Shown here: piece after piece, positions 16,284-26,805 of the stretch
Layout: every line of letters begins with the position of its first letter
Numbering within the stretch: position 1 is the first letter of the stretch
From: Microlunatus endophyticus
GTDB taxonomy: Bacteria; Actinomycetota; Actinomycetes; Propionibacteriales; Propionibacteriaceae
DNA length: 64,000 bases
NCBI RefSeq assembly: GCF_014646195.1
Contig: NZ_BMMZ01000016.1
Location: 19,511-83,510, forward strand
Direction: 5' to 3'
Notes under the pieces: generated by a model
Told to the model about the DNA's origin: nothing
Databases searched by the model: none
The model's input: the letters and a program-made list of their open reading frames with translations, nothing else
Translations under genes and position numbers: made by a program

Positions 16284-17066
16284 CTAGCCGTGGCGCGGGG
16301 GCTGCTGCTCCCAGGGCGCCTGCTGATAGCCGCCGGGCTGCTGGTCCTGCGGGGCCCACTGCTGTTGGGAGGGTGGCTGCTGGGCGGGCTGCTGTTGGGC
16401 GGGCTGCTGCTGGCCCGGGTAGCCGGTTGGCGGCGGCACCTGGGGCTGGTAGCCATGCTGGCCCGGCACCGGCTGGGGTCCGGGTGCCGACGGCGGTGGT
16501 TCGACCGGTCCTGCAGACGGCTGAGGTTGGGCCGACTGCTGGGGCTGCGGGACCTGCTGGGCCGACTGCTGGGGCTGCGGGACCTGCTGGGCCGACTGCT
16601 GGGGCTGGGGTGCCGGCGGCTGGGCCGACTGCTGCGGCGGAGGCGGCGGCTGGCGGTCGGGACGGGTCTCCTGCGGGGCGGCGGGCCGGGTCCCGGACTG
16701 GGCCGCCTGTTGGGCGGACTGCACCGTCGAGCCGTCCTCACCGCTCGGGATCGGCCGTACGACGACGGCGGTGCCGTAGGCGCAGATCTCGGTGAAGCTC
16801 TGGCCGATCTCACCGGTGTCGAACCGCATGCCGACGATCGCATTCGCACCGCGCTGCTGAGCGTCGGCCCACATCCGGTTCATCACCTCGTTACGGCTCT
16901 CGTAGACGATCTTGGTGAATTCGTGGATCTCGCCTCCGCCCATGGAGCGGAAGCCGGCGATGAAATTCGCGCCGATGTTGGCACTGCGGACGGTCATGCC
17001 CATGACTTCACCGAGCACCGCGTCGATCCGGTAGCCGGGAATGTCGTTGGTGGTGACGATGATCAT
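16284..17066 (-). CDS. YbjQ/DUF74-domain protein with long Gln/Pro-rich tail
   Basis: A 260-residue protein. The first 105 residues are a complete YbjQ (UPF0145) domain: MIIVTTNDIPGYRI, then LGEVMGMTVRSAN, then GANAIVGMRFDT and YGTAVVV, a homopentamer-forming fold sometimes annotated as heavy-metal-binding. The rest (about 110-260) is a disordered Gln/Pro/Ala tail with perfect repeats. ATG 17066 is 3 bases after the acs stop with GAGGAC upstream, so it is translated from the acs message. The tail may mediate protein interactions or phase separation, but nothing in the sequence proves a function. Confidence 0.82.
   Translation of the reverse strand: MIIVTTNDIPGYRIDAVLGEVMGMTVRSANIGANFIAGFRSMGGGEIHEFTKIVYESRNEVMNRMWADAQQRGANAIVGMRFDTGEIGQSFTEICAYGTAVVVRPIPSGEDGSTVQSAQQAAQSGTRPAAPQETRPDRQPPPPPQQSAQPPAPQPQQSAQQVPQPQQSAQQVPQPQQSAQPQPSAGPVEPPPSAPGPQPVPGQHGYQPQVPPPTGYPGQQQPAQQQPAQQPPSQQQWAPQDQQPGGYQQAPWEQQPPRHG
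16531..16608. repeat. Perfect 30-bp tandem repeat, two full copies plus part of a third
   Basis: The units at 16531-16560 and 16561-16590 are identical, and 16591 onward begins a third. They encode the QQVPQPQQSA repeats of the YbjQ protein tail. The identity indicates recent duplication. Confidence 0.92.
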
Positions 17067-17069
17067 GGT

Positions 17070-19028
<1,959 letters not shown>

Positions 19029-19135
19029 AGCACGCCTCCTCGGGTGAAGTTCATCGCCGCACAGCCTAACCATCACCGGTCGCTGAGGCTGCCGAAGGGC
19101 TTCGCCGTCTTGGGGTCCTTCCTGGCGGAGCCACT

Positions 19136-19212
19136 GAGATCGTGACCGGCGTTTCCCGGGGGGGGCCCCGACACGCCGCAGCGAACGAAACGTCGGCTAC
19201 ATTCTCAGCGCT
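19136..19212. repeat. Palindromic repeat, family 2, copy A (downstream of the DUF559 gene)
   Basis: A 77-base element containing GTGACCGGCGTTTC (19142-19155) and its imperfect inverse GAAACGTCGGCTAC (19187-19200), ending in TCAGCGCT, where the TCA is the stop of the DUF559 gene on the minus strand. It aligns with copy B at 20219-20294, sharing GAGAT, GTGACCG, CGACACGCCG and TCAGCGCT in the same order and spacing. Confidence 0.65.
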
Positions 19213-20119
19213 TGTTGACTGCGGTGGCCCTGCTGGCGGTCTCGATCGCTGCTCGAACCTGCGCCACGAAGCGTTGCGGATGCCGATCAAGATCCTGCCA
19301 GGTGAACCGAAGCACGATCCACCCGGCCAGCACGAGCGCATTCTGTCGCTCACGGTCTCGCACGAAAGTGGTGATATCTCTCTGGTGGTCGCGGCCATCG
19401 ATCTCAACGGCGATCTTCAGCCGCAGGAAGCAGATGTCGACGAAATAGGTGTGGCCGTTGATGACGACCTTCTCGTTGCCTGTCCAGCCGAGGATCGCTG
19501 CATCCCGCAGCAGCTGGTGTGCCAATCGTTCGGACTCGGCCCACGGTGTGTCCCGCGACTCCCAGAGCAGCCTGCGGCGAGCGCCGTTGCCGCGGCTGCC
19601 ACTGACCGCGTCCAGTGCCGACCGCATGTCATCCAGGGTCGCCTGTCTGGTGCGGAGCACTGTGTCGATGGGCTCACCTCCGAGCTCGGCGGCCAACTCG
19701 ACGGCTGTCAGCGCCGGAGCGGAGACCCTGACTGTGCGGGTCCCGACCCTCAGCTCGCGGATCCAGTCGACAGGAATGGTCCGGCGGTGGAGGCGGAAGT
19801 CCATGCTGCGGAGCTTCCGGGCGACTCGCAGGACGATGTCGACGCGATCGAAGCGGATGTCCGGCCAGTATGTCGCTGCAGCAGCTGCACGTCCGACGAC
19901 GACCGCGTCAGCATTCCACGCCGCGACTGCCGCCATCCGGGCGGCGAGGTCGGCACAGAAGCCAGCGGGTGCGTAGATGCCCAGAAGAACGGTTGTCAGC
20001 TCCTTTGTGCGCAGCAGTCGGTCCAGGACCGGCCCGAGCTCGGGATGTTCGCTGCGACGGACAACGCCGCCGCCTTCGGCGAGGAGCTGCGCCAGCCGCT
20101 CACGATGAATGGTCCGCAC
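19205..20119 (-). CDS. DUF559/Vsr-fold nuclease-like protein with AbiEi-like N-terminus
   Basis: A 304-residue protein. The C-terminal third carries the DUF559 pattern of the Vsr/PDDEXK superfamily: GHTYFVDICF (D228), LKIAVEIDGRDHQ (E239, D241, H245), RDRERQN and GWIVLRFTWQDL. The active-site acids are present, so it may cut DNA. The N-terminal two thirds (winged-helix-like start, then GIYAPAGF and APALTAVELA) resemble the DUF559 proteins that many actinobacteria carry in several copies and that are often labelled type IV AbiEi-like. Start is GTG at 20119. No methylase or partner antitoxin is adjacent. It interrupts an otherwise housekeeping stretch and lies between two related palindromic repeats, hinting at acquisition as a unit. 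Confidence 0.7.
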   Translation of the reverse strand: MRTIHRERLAQLLAEGGGVVRRSEHPELGPVLDRLLRTKELTTVLLGIYAPAGFCADLAARMAAVAAWNADAVVVGRAAAAATYWPDIRFDRVDIVLRVARKLRSMDFRLHRRTIPVDWIRELRVGTRTVRVSAPALTAVELAAELGGEPIDTVLRTRQATLDDMRSALDAVSGSRGNGARRRLLWESRDTPWAESERLAHQLLRDAAILGWTGNEKVVINGHTYFVDICFLRLKIAVEIDGRDHQRDITTFVRDRERQNALVLAGWIVLRFTWQDLDRHPQRFVAQVRAAIETASRATAVNKR

Positions 20120-20218
20120 ACCTTTAGCAATAGGGACAATCGCCGGACCGGTTCACCGTAGCGGGCGTTCTGTGGAGAACTCGGGGGAGTCAGATCCCTG
20201 TGGATATCGGCAACCGCC

Positions 20219-20294
20219 GAGATTGTGACCGACGTTCTGCCGGCGGCCGGCGACACGCCGAGTGAACTCGATCGCCGGTCACAGAATCAGCGCT
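20219..20294. repeat. Palindromic repeat, family 2, copy B (upstream of DUF559 gene, downstream of MFS gene)
   Basis: A 76-base element with GTGACCGACG (20225-20234) and the inverse CGCCGGTCAC (20273-20282), flanked by GATT and GAATC, ending TCAGCGCT beside the stop of the MFS gene. It is in the same orientation as copy A and also sits at a 3' gene end, so it could be a repeated terminator-like element as well as a mobile boundary. Confidence 0.65.
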
Positions 20295-21597
20295 ACCCGT
20301 TGCTGGTTGCCCGGCGCTCCCGCTCCCGAACCGCATGCGGGTCGGTGCGGTTGTCGTAGGTCCAGAATCCGCGGATCGCCGCCGTGGTCACCGAGACACC
20401 GAGGATGCACAGCGCACCACCCGAAGCGATGGCGGCCCTGACCCCGACCAGATCGGCGACGATCCCGGCACGCAGCTGGCCACCGAGCGGGCCGACGGAG
20501 TAGGACAGCATCTCGATCCCTGCCAGTCGGCCGCGCAACTCATCAGGAATCGTCTGGTTCCACAACACCATTCGGAAGGTGCCGCTGATCTGGTCGAAGC
20601 CGCCGGCCAGGACGAGCATCGCGAAGGCCAGCCAGTACCAGGGCGCAAGGCCGGCCAGACCGATCGCCGCACCCCAGCAGATAGCGGCCAAGGTGATCGC
20701 CCGGCCGTGGTGGTGGATGCGGGCCATCCAGCCCGACGTGATGGTCGCGAGCGCCGAGCCGAGCCCTTCGGAGGCGTACAGCAGGCCGACGAGTTCGGGG
20801 TGGCCGAAGACCTGCAGGCCGAAAGCGGGGAACAGTACCGTGGGCATGGCCATGAACATCCCGACCAGGTCCACGATGTAGGTGCCGAGCAGGTCGCGGC
20901 GCCCGGCGGCGTACCGCAGCCCGACTCCGATCGAGCGCAGCGCCGATCCGGTGGTCCGCTCGGTCGGCGGATAGGGGCCGAGGCGGACGAGCAGGACCAC
21001 GGTGACCAGCGCGCTGGTCACCCACAGGCCGTAGCCGATCGCGACGCCGTAGCGGGCGATCAGCACACCGCCGATCGCCGGCCCGACCAGACTGCCCAAC
21101 TGCCAGGCCAGGGACCAGGCCGCCACGGCGGCGGTGAGCTGGTCGTGGCCGACCGTACGCGGCACCAGGGCGTCCTGGCTGGGCCGCTGCAGCGACGAGC
21201 TCATCGACAGCAGCGCCGCGACCAGGTAGATGAGCCAGACCTGCGGGTGGTCGAGCAGGGCATTGACCAGCAGTGCGGCGGCCAGCACGGCGTTGGCAGC
21301 GCCAGAGAGCACCATGATCGTCCTGCGGTCGAAGCGGTCCGCAAGGGCTCCGCCCCAGAGTCCGAAGACGATCAACGGCACCAACTCGACACCGCCGACG
21401 ACGCCGACCGCGAGATTGGAGCCGGTGATCCGGAAGAGCTGGAACGGGATCGCGACGTAGCCGATCATCGAACCGAGGTAGCCGGCCGTGGCGGCGATGA
21501 AGAGCAGCCGGAAATCCCGGGTCCACAAGGGCGACAGATCGAGTCGGGCATCCCACAGCCGGCGCCACCAACGGCGCCTCGGCCGTTCCTCGATCAC
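20293..21597 (-). CDS. MFS exporter (MFS_3/EntS-like group)
   Basis: A 434-residue, 12-helix transporter with a cytoplasmic N-terminus (RPRRRWWRRLW). The loop between helices 2 and 3 reads WGGALADRFDRRTIMV, the G-x-L-A-D-R-x-(D)-R-R motif of the major facilitator superfamily, and the C-terminal half carries RGRLAGIEML. Such proteins export drugs or siderophores by proton antiport; the DRFDRR form is common in the EntS-like MFS_3 family. GTG start at 21597 faces the RND exporter across a 197-base gap with a palindrome. Substrate unknown. Confidence 0.85.
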   Translation of the reverse strand: MIEERPRRRWWRRLWDARLDLSPLWTRDFRLLFIAATAGYLGSMIGYVAIPFQLFRITGSNLAVGVVGGVELVPLIVFGLWGGALADRFDRRTIMVLSGAANAVLAAALLVNALLDHPQVWLIYLVAALLSMSSSLQRPSQDALVPRTVGHDQLTAAVAAWSLAWQLGSLVGPAIGGVLIARYGVAIGYGLWVTSALVTVVLLVRLGPYPPTERTTGSALRSIGVGLRYAAGRRDLLGTYIVDLVGMFMAMPTVLFPAFGLQVFGHPELVGLLYASEGLGSALATITSGWMARIHHHGRAITLAAICWGAAIGLAGLAPWYWLAFAMLVLAGGFDQISGTFRMVLWNQTIPDELRGRLAGIEMLSYSVGPLGGQLRAGIVADLVGVRAAIASGGALCILGVSVTTAAIRGFWTYDNRTDPHAVRERERRATSNG

Positions 21598-21649
21598 AGC
21601 GCGCAGTCTGCGCCCGGAGCGAGTGCCGCGGCAAACCGATTACGCCGGC

Positions 21650-21665
21650 TCCACCCTCGGGTGGA
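21650..21665. promoter_or_regulatory. 16-bp palindrome in the MFS/RND divergent promoter region
   Basis: TCCACCC-TC-GGGTGGA has seven-base perfect arms and lies 53 bases from the MFS start and 130 from the RND start. It could be an operator for a distant regulator or a hairpin; no regulator gene is adjacent. Confidence 0.35.
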
Positions 21666-21794
21666 CCCTGATCTGGTCCTGACCGGGGTTGTCCCTGAGT
21701 GTTTTCCCGTCGAAGCTGGGGGAGACTTCTCCCGGGCACCGCCGCCCGCACTGTGCCGATGTGGGACGACGACGAATGGTGGATTGAGCGTTCA

Positions 21795-24700
21795 ATGGGA
21801 AGACTGGCCAACCTGAGCCTGCGCAACCGCGCCCTGATCGCGCTGGTGACGATCTTCGTCATGATCTTCGGCGCAATCACCGCCAGCCAGCTGAAACAGG
21901 AGCTGATCCCGTCGATCAGCGTCCCGACCGCAGTGATCACCACGACCTACACCGGCGCCGCGCCACAGGTCGTGGCCCAGAGCGTCACTACGCCGATCGA
22001 GCAGGCGGTCGGTGGCGTGTCCGGCATCGACGACACCACTTCGACCTCGTCGACCGGGCTGTCGCAGATCACCATCAACATGCAGTACGGCACCGACATG
22101 ACGGCTGCACAGCAGGATCTGCAGGCCGCCGTCAGCCGGATCCGATCCACCCTCCCGGACGGCACCGACCCGCAGGTGACGACCGGCAGCATCGACGATC
22201 TTCCGGTTGTCCAGCTGAGCGTCACCAGCGCCACCGGTGACAAGGCCGCGTTGGCAGACCAACTGACCAACATCGCCGTACCCCAGCTGCAGAAGATCGA
22301 CGGCGTCCGCGCGGTCACCGTCTCCGGGGCACCGGTTCGGCAGGTCGAGGTCGATCTCGATCTGGACAAGCTGCAGTCGCACGGACTCACCACCACCGCC
22401 GTGCAGCAGACCCTGCAGTCGTCGGGGCTGGTGACCTCGGCCGGCAGCGTCACCGCCGGCGACCGGACGATGTCGGTCAACGTCGGGCAGCGCCTGCGGT
22501 CGGCCCACGATGTCGCCGATCTGGAGATGCTCACCGCCGACGGTTCGCGGGTCAAGATCGGCGACATCGCGACCGTCAAGACGATCAACGCGGCGGCGAC
22601 GTCGATCTCACGGACCAACGGCCAGGACTCGCTGTCGCTGTCGATCACGAAGACACCCGAGGGCAACACCGTCGATGTCAGCAACGCCGTCAGCAGCGCG
22701 CTGCCCGACATCACGAACCGACTGGGCGACGGGGCGAAATTCACCACGGTCTTCGATCAGGCGCCCTTCATCACCCAGTCGATCCACGACCTGCTCGTCG
22801 AGGGCGGGCTCGGCCTGGTGATGGCGATCGTGGTGATCTTGATCTTCCTGCTCTCCGGCACCTCGACCCTGGTGACCGCGTTGTCGATCCCAGTATCGGT
22901 GTTGATCACGCTGATCGGCCTGCGGGTCGCCGACTATTCGCTGAACATCCTGACGCTGGGTGCCTTGACGATCGCCGTCGGCCGGATCGTCGACGACTCG
23001 ATCGTGGTGATCGAGAACATCAAACGGCATCTCTCCTACGGCGAGCCGAAACTCAAGGCGATCACCACCGCCGTACGGGAAGTGGCGACGGCGATCACCG
23101 CTGCGACCGTGACGACGGTTGCGGTCTTCCTCCCGATCACCCTGGTCGGCGGCCAGGTGGGCGAGTTGTTCCGACCCTTCGGGCTGACGGTGACGATCGC
23201 GCTGCTGGCTTCATTGCTGGTGGCGTTGACGATCATCCCGGTGCTGGCGTATTGGATCCTGCGGGTGCCGAAGGTGACGGTCGATCCTGACCAGGCACGA
23301 GAACTCGCCGAGGCGAAGGAACACCGCAGCCTGCTGCAGCGTGGCTATGTCCCGATCATCCGGTCGGCGACCAAGCATCCGATCGTGACGATCCTGATCG
23401 CGTTGTTGGTGGTCGGCGCGACCGGCACGCTCTCGACCCGGCTCAAGACCGACTTCATCGGCAACAGCGGCCAGAACACGCTGTCGGTGACCCAGGACTT
23501 CGCCCCGGCGCTGAGCCTGCAGACCAAGAGCAAGATGGCAGCCAAGGTCGAGGATGCGATCCGCGAGTTGAACGGGGTGCAGACCGTCCAGACCACCATC
23601 GGTGGCGGCGGTTTCGGTGGCTTCTTCGGCGGCGGCACCGACTCCGCCTCCTTCTCGGTGACCACGGACTCCGATGATGATCAGGATCGGATCCAGAACG
23701 ATGTCACCGACGCGGTCAATGAGCTCAGCGGCGTCGGAACGGTCACGGTCAGCGCCAGCTCCGGCTTCGGTACCAGCTCCGACGTCGAGGTGGACATCAC
23801 CGCCCCGGACCAGGATCGACTCGATCAGGCGGCTGCTCAGGTGCTGGCGAAGATGAAGGCGATTCCCGGTACGACCAATGTCACCTCCTCGGTGGCGGCG
23901 GCGCAGCCGATCGTGCAGGTCGACATCGATCCCATCAAGGCCCAGCAGCACGGTCTCACCGCAAGTCAGGTCTCTGACACGCTGAAGGGCGTGCTGGCCC
24001 CGGCCACGGTCGGCAGCATCGAAACCTCCGGCAACGACGAGGACGTGGTGCTCAAGGTCGCTGATGCGCCGGTCGGACTGAGCGAACTGCGCAATCTCGA
24101 GATCGCCGTCCCGGCGAGCGCGCAGTCGGGTCAGGGATCCGGTCAGAATCCCGGGAACGCCGGTGGCGCAGGGAGTTCCGGCGGTGCAGGCGATCTGGCC
24201 CAGCCGCAGCAGGTCAAGCTGTCCGAGGTGGCCGACGTCACCCAGGCCAAGGTGGCTCCGTCGATCAACCGCAGGAACGGCCAGCAGAGCGCGACCGTGT
24301 CCCTGACGCCCAGCGGGGACAACCTCAGCGCGGTCAACTCCGATGTCACCGCGGCGCTGGACCAACTCCACCTTCCGTCCGGCGTGCAGACCGAGCTGGG
24401 CGGCGTCAGCTCCGACCAGTCCGACGCATTCTCCCAACTGGGCTTGGCATTGCTGGTCGCGATCGCGATCGTCTACGTGGTGATGGTCGCCACCTTCAAG
24501 AGCCTGGTCCAGCCGTTGATCTTGCTGGTGTCGATCCCGTTCGCGGCGGTCGGGGCACTCATCGCGCTGGTGGTGACCAACACCCCGCTGGGCGTGCCGT
24601 CCTTGATCGGCTTGTTGATGTTGGTCGGCATCGTGGTGACCAATGCGATCGTGTTGGTCGACCTGGTGAACCACTACCGGGCGGCCGGCGAGTCGGTGCA

Positions 24701-25286
24701 GGAGGCGTTGATCAACGGCGCCCGGAGACGGTTGCGGCCGATCCTGATGACCGCGATCGCGACGATCTTCGCGCTGATCCCGATGTCGCTCGGACTCACC
24801 GGCGGCGGTGTATTCATCTCCCAGCCGTTGGCGATCGTCGTGGTCGGCGGCCTGGTGTCCTCGACCGTGCTGACTCTCATCCTGGTACCGGTGCTCTACC
24901 GCCTGGTCGAGGGCCGACGCGAGCGCAAGCAGTTGCGTCGGGATGCCGAGCGTGAGACCAGGGAGGCGGAGATCGCGGCCCAGCGGGCTGAGCAGCACCG
25001 GGCCGATGAGGCGGCCCGTGCCGAAGCGGCGGAGGTGGCGCGAGCCCAGGAGACCGAGGCGGTGAACGTCCTGGAGACGGCTGACCAGACGCAGGCGGAG
25101 GTGCCACCGACGGAGCAGAGCGGGGCGCCGGAGGGCGACAGTGCCGGCGCGTTACCACCGGAGAACCCCGGTGGCGAGCCGATGGACCCGGAGCGGCAGC
25201 GCGCCGCCGAGGCCGCTCGCGCCGAGGTCGAGTCCAGGGCCGTACGGCCGCTGCGTCGGCTGGCCCGCCGTTTCCGTCGCCGCTGA
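21795..25286 (+). CDS. RND-superfamily efflux permease (AcrB/HAE1-like)
   Basis: A 1163-residue proton-driven exporter with the duplicated AcrB plan: one helix, a large extracytoplasmic domain, a helix bundle with the proton-relay acids D400-D401 in GRIVDDSIVVIENI, then a second helix, second large domain and helix bundle (MLVGIVVTNAIVLVDLVNHY). The second loop contains a Gly/Ser-rich insert (about 775-800). After the last helix (about 1040) comes a 115-residue charged coiled-coil-like tail rich in Ala, Glu and Arg, absent from AcrB. ATG 21795 is preferred over upstream in-frame starts because MGRLANLSLRNRALI aligns with family N-termini. No membrane-fusion or outer-membrane partner is adjacent, as expected in a monoderm cell. 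Confidence 0.9.
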   Translation: MGRLANLSLRNRALIALVTIFVMIFGAITASQLKQELIPSISVPTAVITTTYTGAAPQVVAQSVTTPIEQAVGGVSGIDDTTSTSSTGLSQITINMQYGTDMTAAQQDLQAAVSRIRSTLPDGTDPQVTTGSIDDLPVVQLSVTSATGDKAALADQLTNIAVPQLQKIDGVRAVTVSGAPVRQVEVDLDLDKLQSHGLTTTAVQQTLQSSGLVTSAGSVTAGDRTMSVNVGQRLRSAHDVADLEMLTADGSRVKIGDIATVKTINAAATSISRTNGQDSLSLSITKTPEGNTVDVSNAVSSALPDITNRLGDGAKFTTVFDQAPFITQSIHDLLVEGGLGLVMAIVVILIFLLSGTSTLVTALSIPVSVLITLIGLRVADYSLNILTLGALTIAVGRIVDDSIVVIENIKRHLSYGEPKLKAITTAVREVATAITAATVTTVAVFLPITLVGGQVGELFRPFGLTVTIALLASLLVALTIIPVLAYWILRVPKVTVDPDQARELAEAKEHRSLLQRGYVPIIRSATKHPIVTILIALLVVGATGTLSTRLKTDFIGNSGQNTLSVTQDFAPALSLQTKSKMAAKVEDAIRELNGVQTVQTTIGGGGFGGFFGGGTDSASFSVTTDSDDDQDRIQNDVTDAVNELSGVGTVTVSASSGFGTSSDVEVDITAPDQDRLDQAAAQVLAKMKAIPGTTNVTSSVAAAQPIVQVDIDPIKAQQHGLTASQVSDTLKGVLAPATVGSIETSGNDEDVVLKVADAPVGLSELRNLEIAVPASAQSGQGSGQNPGNAGGAGSSGGAGDLAQPQQVKLSEVADVTQAKVAPSINRRNGQQSATVSLTPSGDNLSAVNSDVTAALDQLHLPSGVQTELGGVSSDQSDAFSQLGLALLVAIAIVYVVMVATFKSLVQPLILLVSIPFAAVGALIALVVTNTPLGVPSLIGLLMLVGIVVTNAIVLVDLVNHYRAAGESVQEALINGARRRLRPILMTAIATIFALIPMSLGLTGGGVFISQPLAIVVVGGLVSSTVLTLILVPVLYRLVEGRRERKQLRRDAERETREAEIAAQRAEQHRADEAARAEAAEVARAQETEAVNVLETADQTQAEVPPTEQSGAPEGDSAGALPPENPGGEPMDPERQRAAEAARAEVESRAVRPLRRLARRFRRR

Positions 25287-25301
25287 CCGCTGCTCCGGGC
25301 C

Positions 25302-25329
25302 GCCCCGGGCACAGCAGCCGTGCCGGGGC
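25302..25329. terminator. Hairpin between convergent RND and pentapeptide genes
   Basis: GCCCCGGGCAC pairs with GTGCCGGGGC (one bulge, seven-base loop). It is GC-rich without a T-run, a form common in actinobacteria, and could serve both strands. Confidence 0.5.
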
Positions 25330-25353
25330 GTCGTACCCAGCTTCGAGGTTCGG

Positions 25354-25950
25354 CTAGCCGAGCACGGCTCCGTACGCGCCGGCGACGGCGATCGCTCCAC
25401 TGATGTCGACCTTGGTGTTCTTCATGATCGCGTCGGCCAGCTGGACGTGCTCGAGGTCGGCACCGGTCAGGTCGGCGTCGGTGAGCAGGGTGTGGCGAAG
25501 CGTCGCCCGGCTGAGATTGCAGCCCGTCAGCCGGGCGCCGGAAAGGTCGGACTCCGACAGGTCGGCCTCTCGGAGGTCGGCGCCGCCGAAGTCGATCCGG
25601 GTCAGGTCGGCCGCGCGCAAGGTGACACCCTGCCAGAGCCCACCCTTGATCGTGATCGGGTGGAATTCGCAGTCGACGAACGTCGATCCCGACAGCTTGC
25701 ACCCGGAAAGCGTTGCGGTGAAGAACGAACTCCGGGCGAAGGTACAGGCGACGAAGCCGGTCTCGTGGTGCTCGGAGGCGTTGAAGGCACAGTTGCCGAA
25801 GCGGCAGCCGTCGAAGACCGTGTTGCGGGTGCGGACTTCGGTGAAGTCGACGCGGCTGAAGCGGCAGCCGATGAATCGCAACCCGTCAAGATCCTTGCCG
25901 TACCAGTCCTCGTCGACGATGTCCTCGTCGGTCCGTACGCCGTCGCTCAT
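25354..25950 (-). CDS. Pentapeptide-repeat protein
   Basis: A 198-residue soluble protein formed almost entirely of A(D/N)LXX-type repeats, clearest from about residue 105 on (ADLTRIDFGGADLREADLSE, then DLSGARLTGCNLSRATLRHT). Earlier units have F or C at the centre (FIGCRFSRVDF). Such repeats fold into a right-handed quadrilateral beta-helix, and some members mimic DNA and protect gyrase from quinolones or toxins (MfpA, Qnr). Here the repeats are irregular in the N-terminal half, so gyrase protection is only a possibility. Start ATG at 25950 is chosen as the first Met after unrelated upstream sequence. It ends opposite the RND gene. Confidence 0.85.
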   Translation of the reverse strand: MSDGVRTDEDIVDEDWYGKDLDGLRFIGCRFSRVDFTEVRTRNTVFDGCRFGNCAFNASEHHETGFVACTFARSSFFTATLSGCKLSGSTFVDCEFHPITIKGGLWQGVTLRAADLTRIDFGGADLREADLSESDLSGARLTGCNLSRATLRHTLLTDADLTGADLEHVQLADAIMKNTKVDISGAIAVAGAYGAVLG

Positions 25951-25978
25951 GGGTGAACCGTACGACGACTGGCCGACA

Positions 25979-26737
25979 CTACAGGCCGAGCGGGATCTCC
26001 AGCCCGTCATCAGCGCCGGTCAGCGCCAACTCCTGATGGTCCACCGTGGCCCGCCAGCAGGATGCCTGGAACGGCAGCAGCAGCGGTTCGGGGGCGCGTG
26101 CGTAGCTGTCGTAGAGATCGCCGACCTCGGCCAGCAGAGCGTCCCGCTCCGACTCGCCGAGACCAGAGGTGGCCGGGCGGCGGCTGACCATCTCCAGCAG
26201 GCCCGGACGGTCGATCGGCAGCCAGTTACGGAAGTTCTTGCGTTCCAGGTCGGTGAAATACGGCGTTTGCGCCATCGTCTCGATCGAGCCCTGGCCAAAA
26301 TCGCCTGACATCGCCTCGGGATCCACCTGTTGCAGGATCCTGGCCAGCTTCTTCACCCATGGGACCGTGTCGTCGCGGGTGTTGTAGATCGCGACCAGAC
26401 GCCCACCCGGCCGCAACACCCGGGCGATCTCGACGCTCACCAGACCCGGGGCGAACTTGTGCAACGTCTCGGCCGAACTGGCCACGTCGAAGACCTGGTC
26501 GGCGAACGGCAGCGACTCGGCCTGGGCGGCGACGTGCAGCCCGGTGGGGATTCGCTCGGCCAGCCGGGTGATCATCGATACCGACCGGTCGAGACCATGC
26601 ACCCGGTGGCCGGATCGGGCCAGCATCCGCGCCAACTGCCCGCGACCGGAGCCGAGATCGAGGATCCGTTGCGGCGCGTCACCGATCATCCAGGCGACCG
26701 CCGCCTCGGGAAAAGCCGTACGGCGCTCAGCAGGCAT
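25979..26737 (-). CDS. Class I SAM-dependent methyltransferase
   Basis: A 252-residue cytoplasmic enzyme with the canonical SAM site: motif I ILDLGSGRGQLARML (about 25-39), acidic residue in VHGLDRS after strand 2, AAQAESLPFADQVFD (motif II-like) and RVLRPGGRLVAIYN (motif IV). This pattern fits the Methyltransf_11/UbiE-like group acting on small molecules. The N-terminal RTAFPEAAVAWMIG is typical of an actinobacterial subgroup of unknown substrate. It starts 69 bases from the divergent Fic-like gene and precedes the pentapeptide gene on the same strand with a 28-base gap, so those two may be co-transcribed. Confidence 0.85.
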   Translation of the reverse strand: MPAERRTAFPEAAVAWMIGDAPQRILDLGSGRGQLARMLARSGHRVHGLDRSVSMITRLAERIPTGLHVAAQAESLPFADQVFDVASSAETLHKFAPGLVSVEIARVLRPGGRLVAIYNTRDDTVPWVKKLARILQQVDPEAMSGDFGQGSIETMAQTPYFTDLERKNFRNWLPIDRPGLLEMVSRRPATSGLGESERDALLAEVGDLYDSYARAPEPLLLPFQASCWRATVDHQELALTGADDGLEIPLGL

Positions 26738-26805
26738 GCTCGGATTCTAGTGTCTGCAGCAGGTCCGCCCCGCCAGGTGCGCGGCGAGGTGGCACGATAT
26801 CGGGA

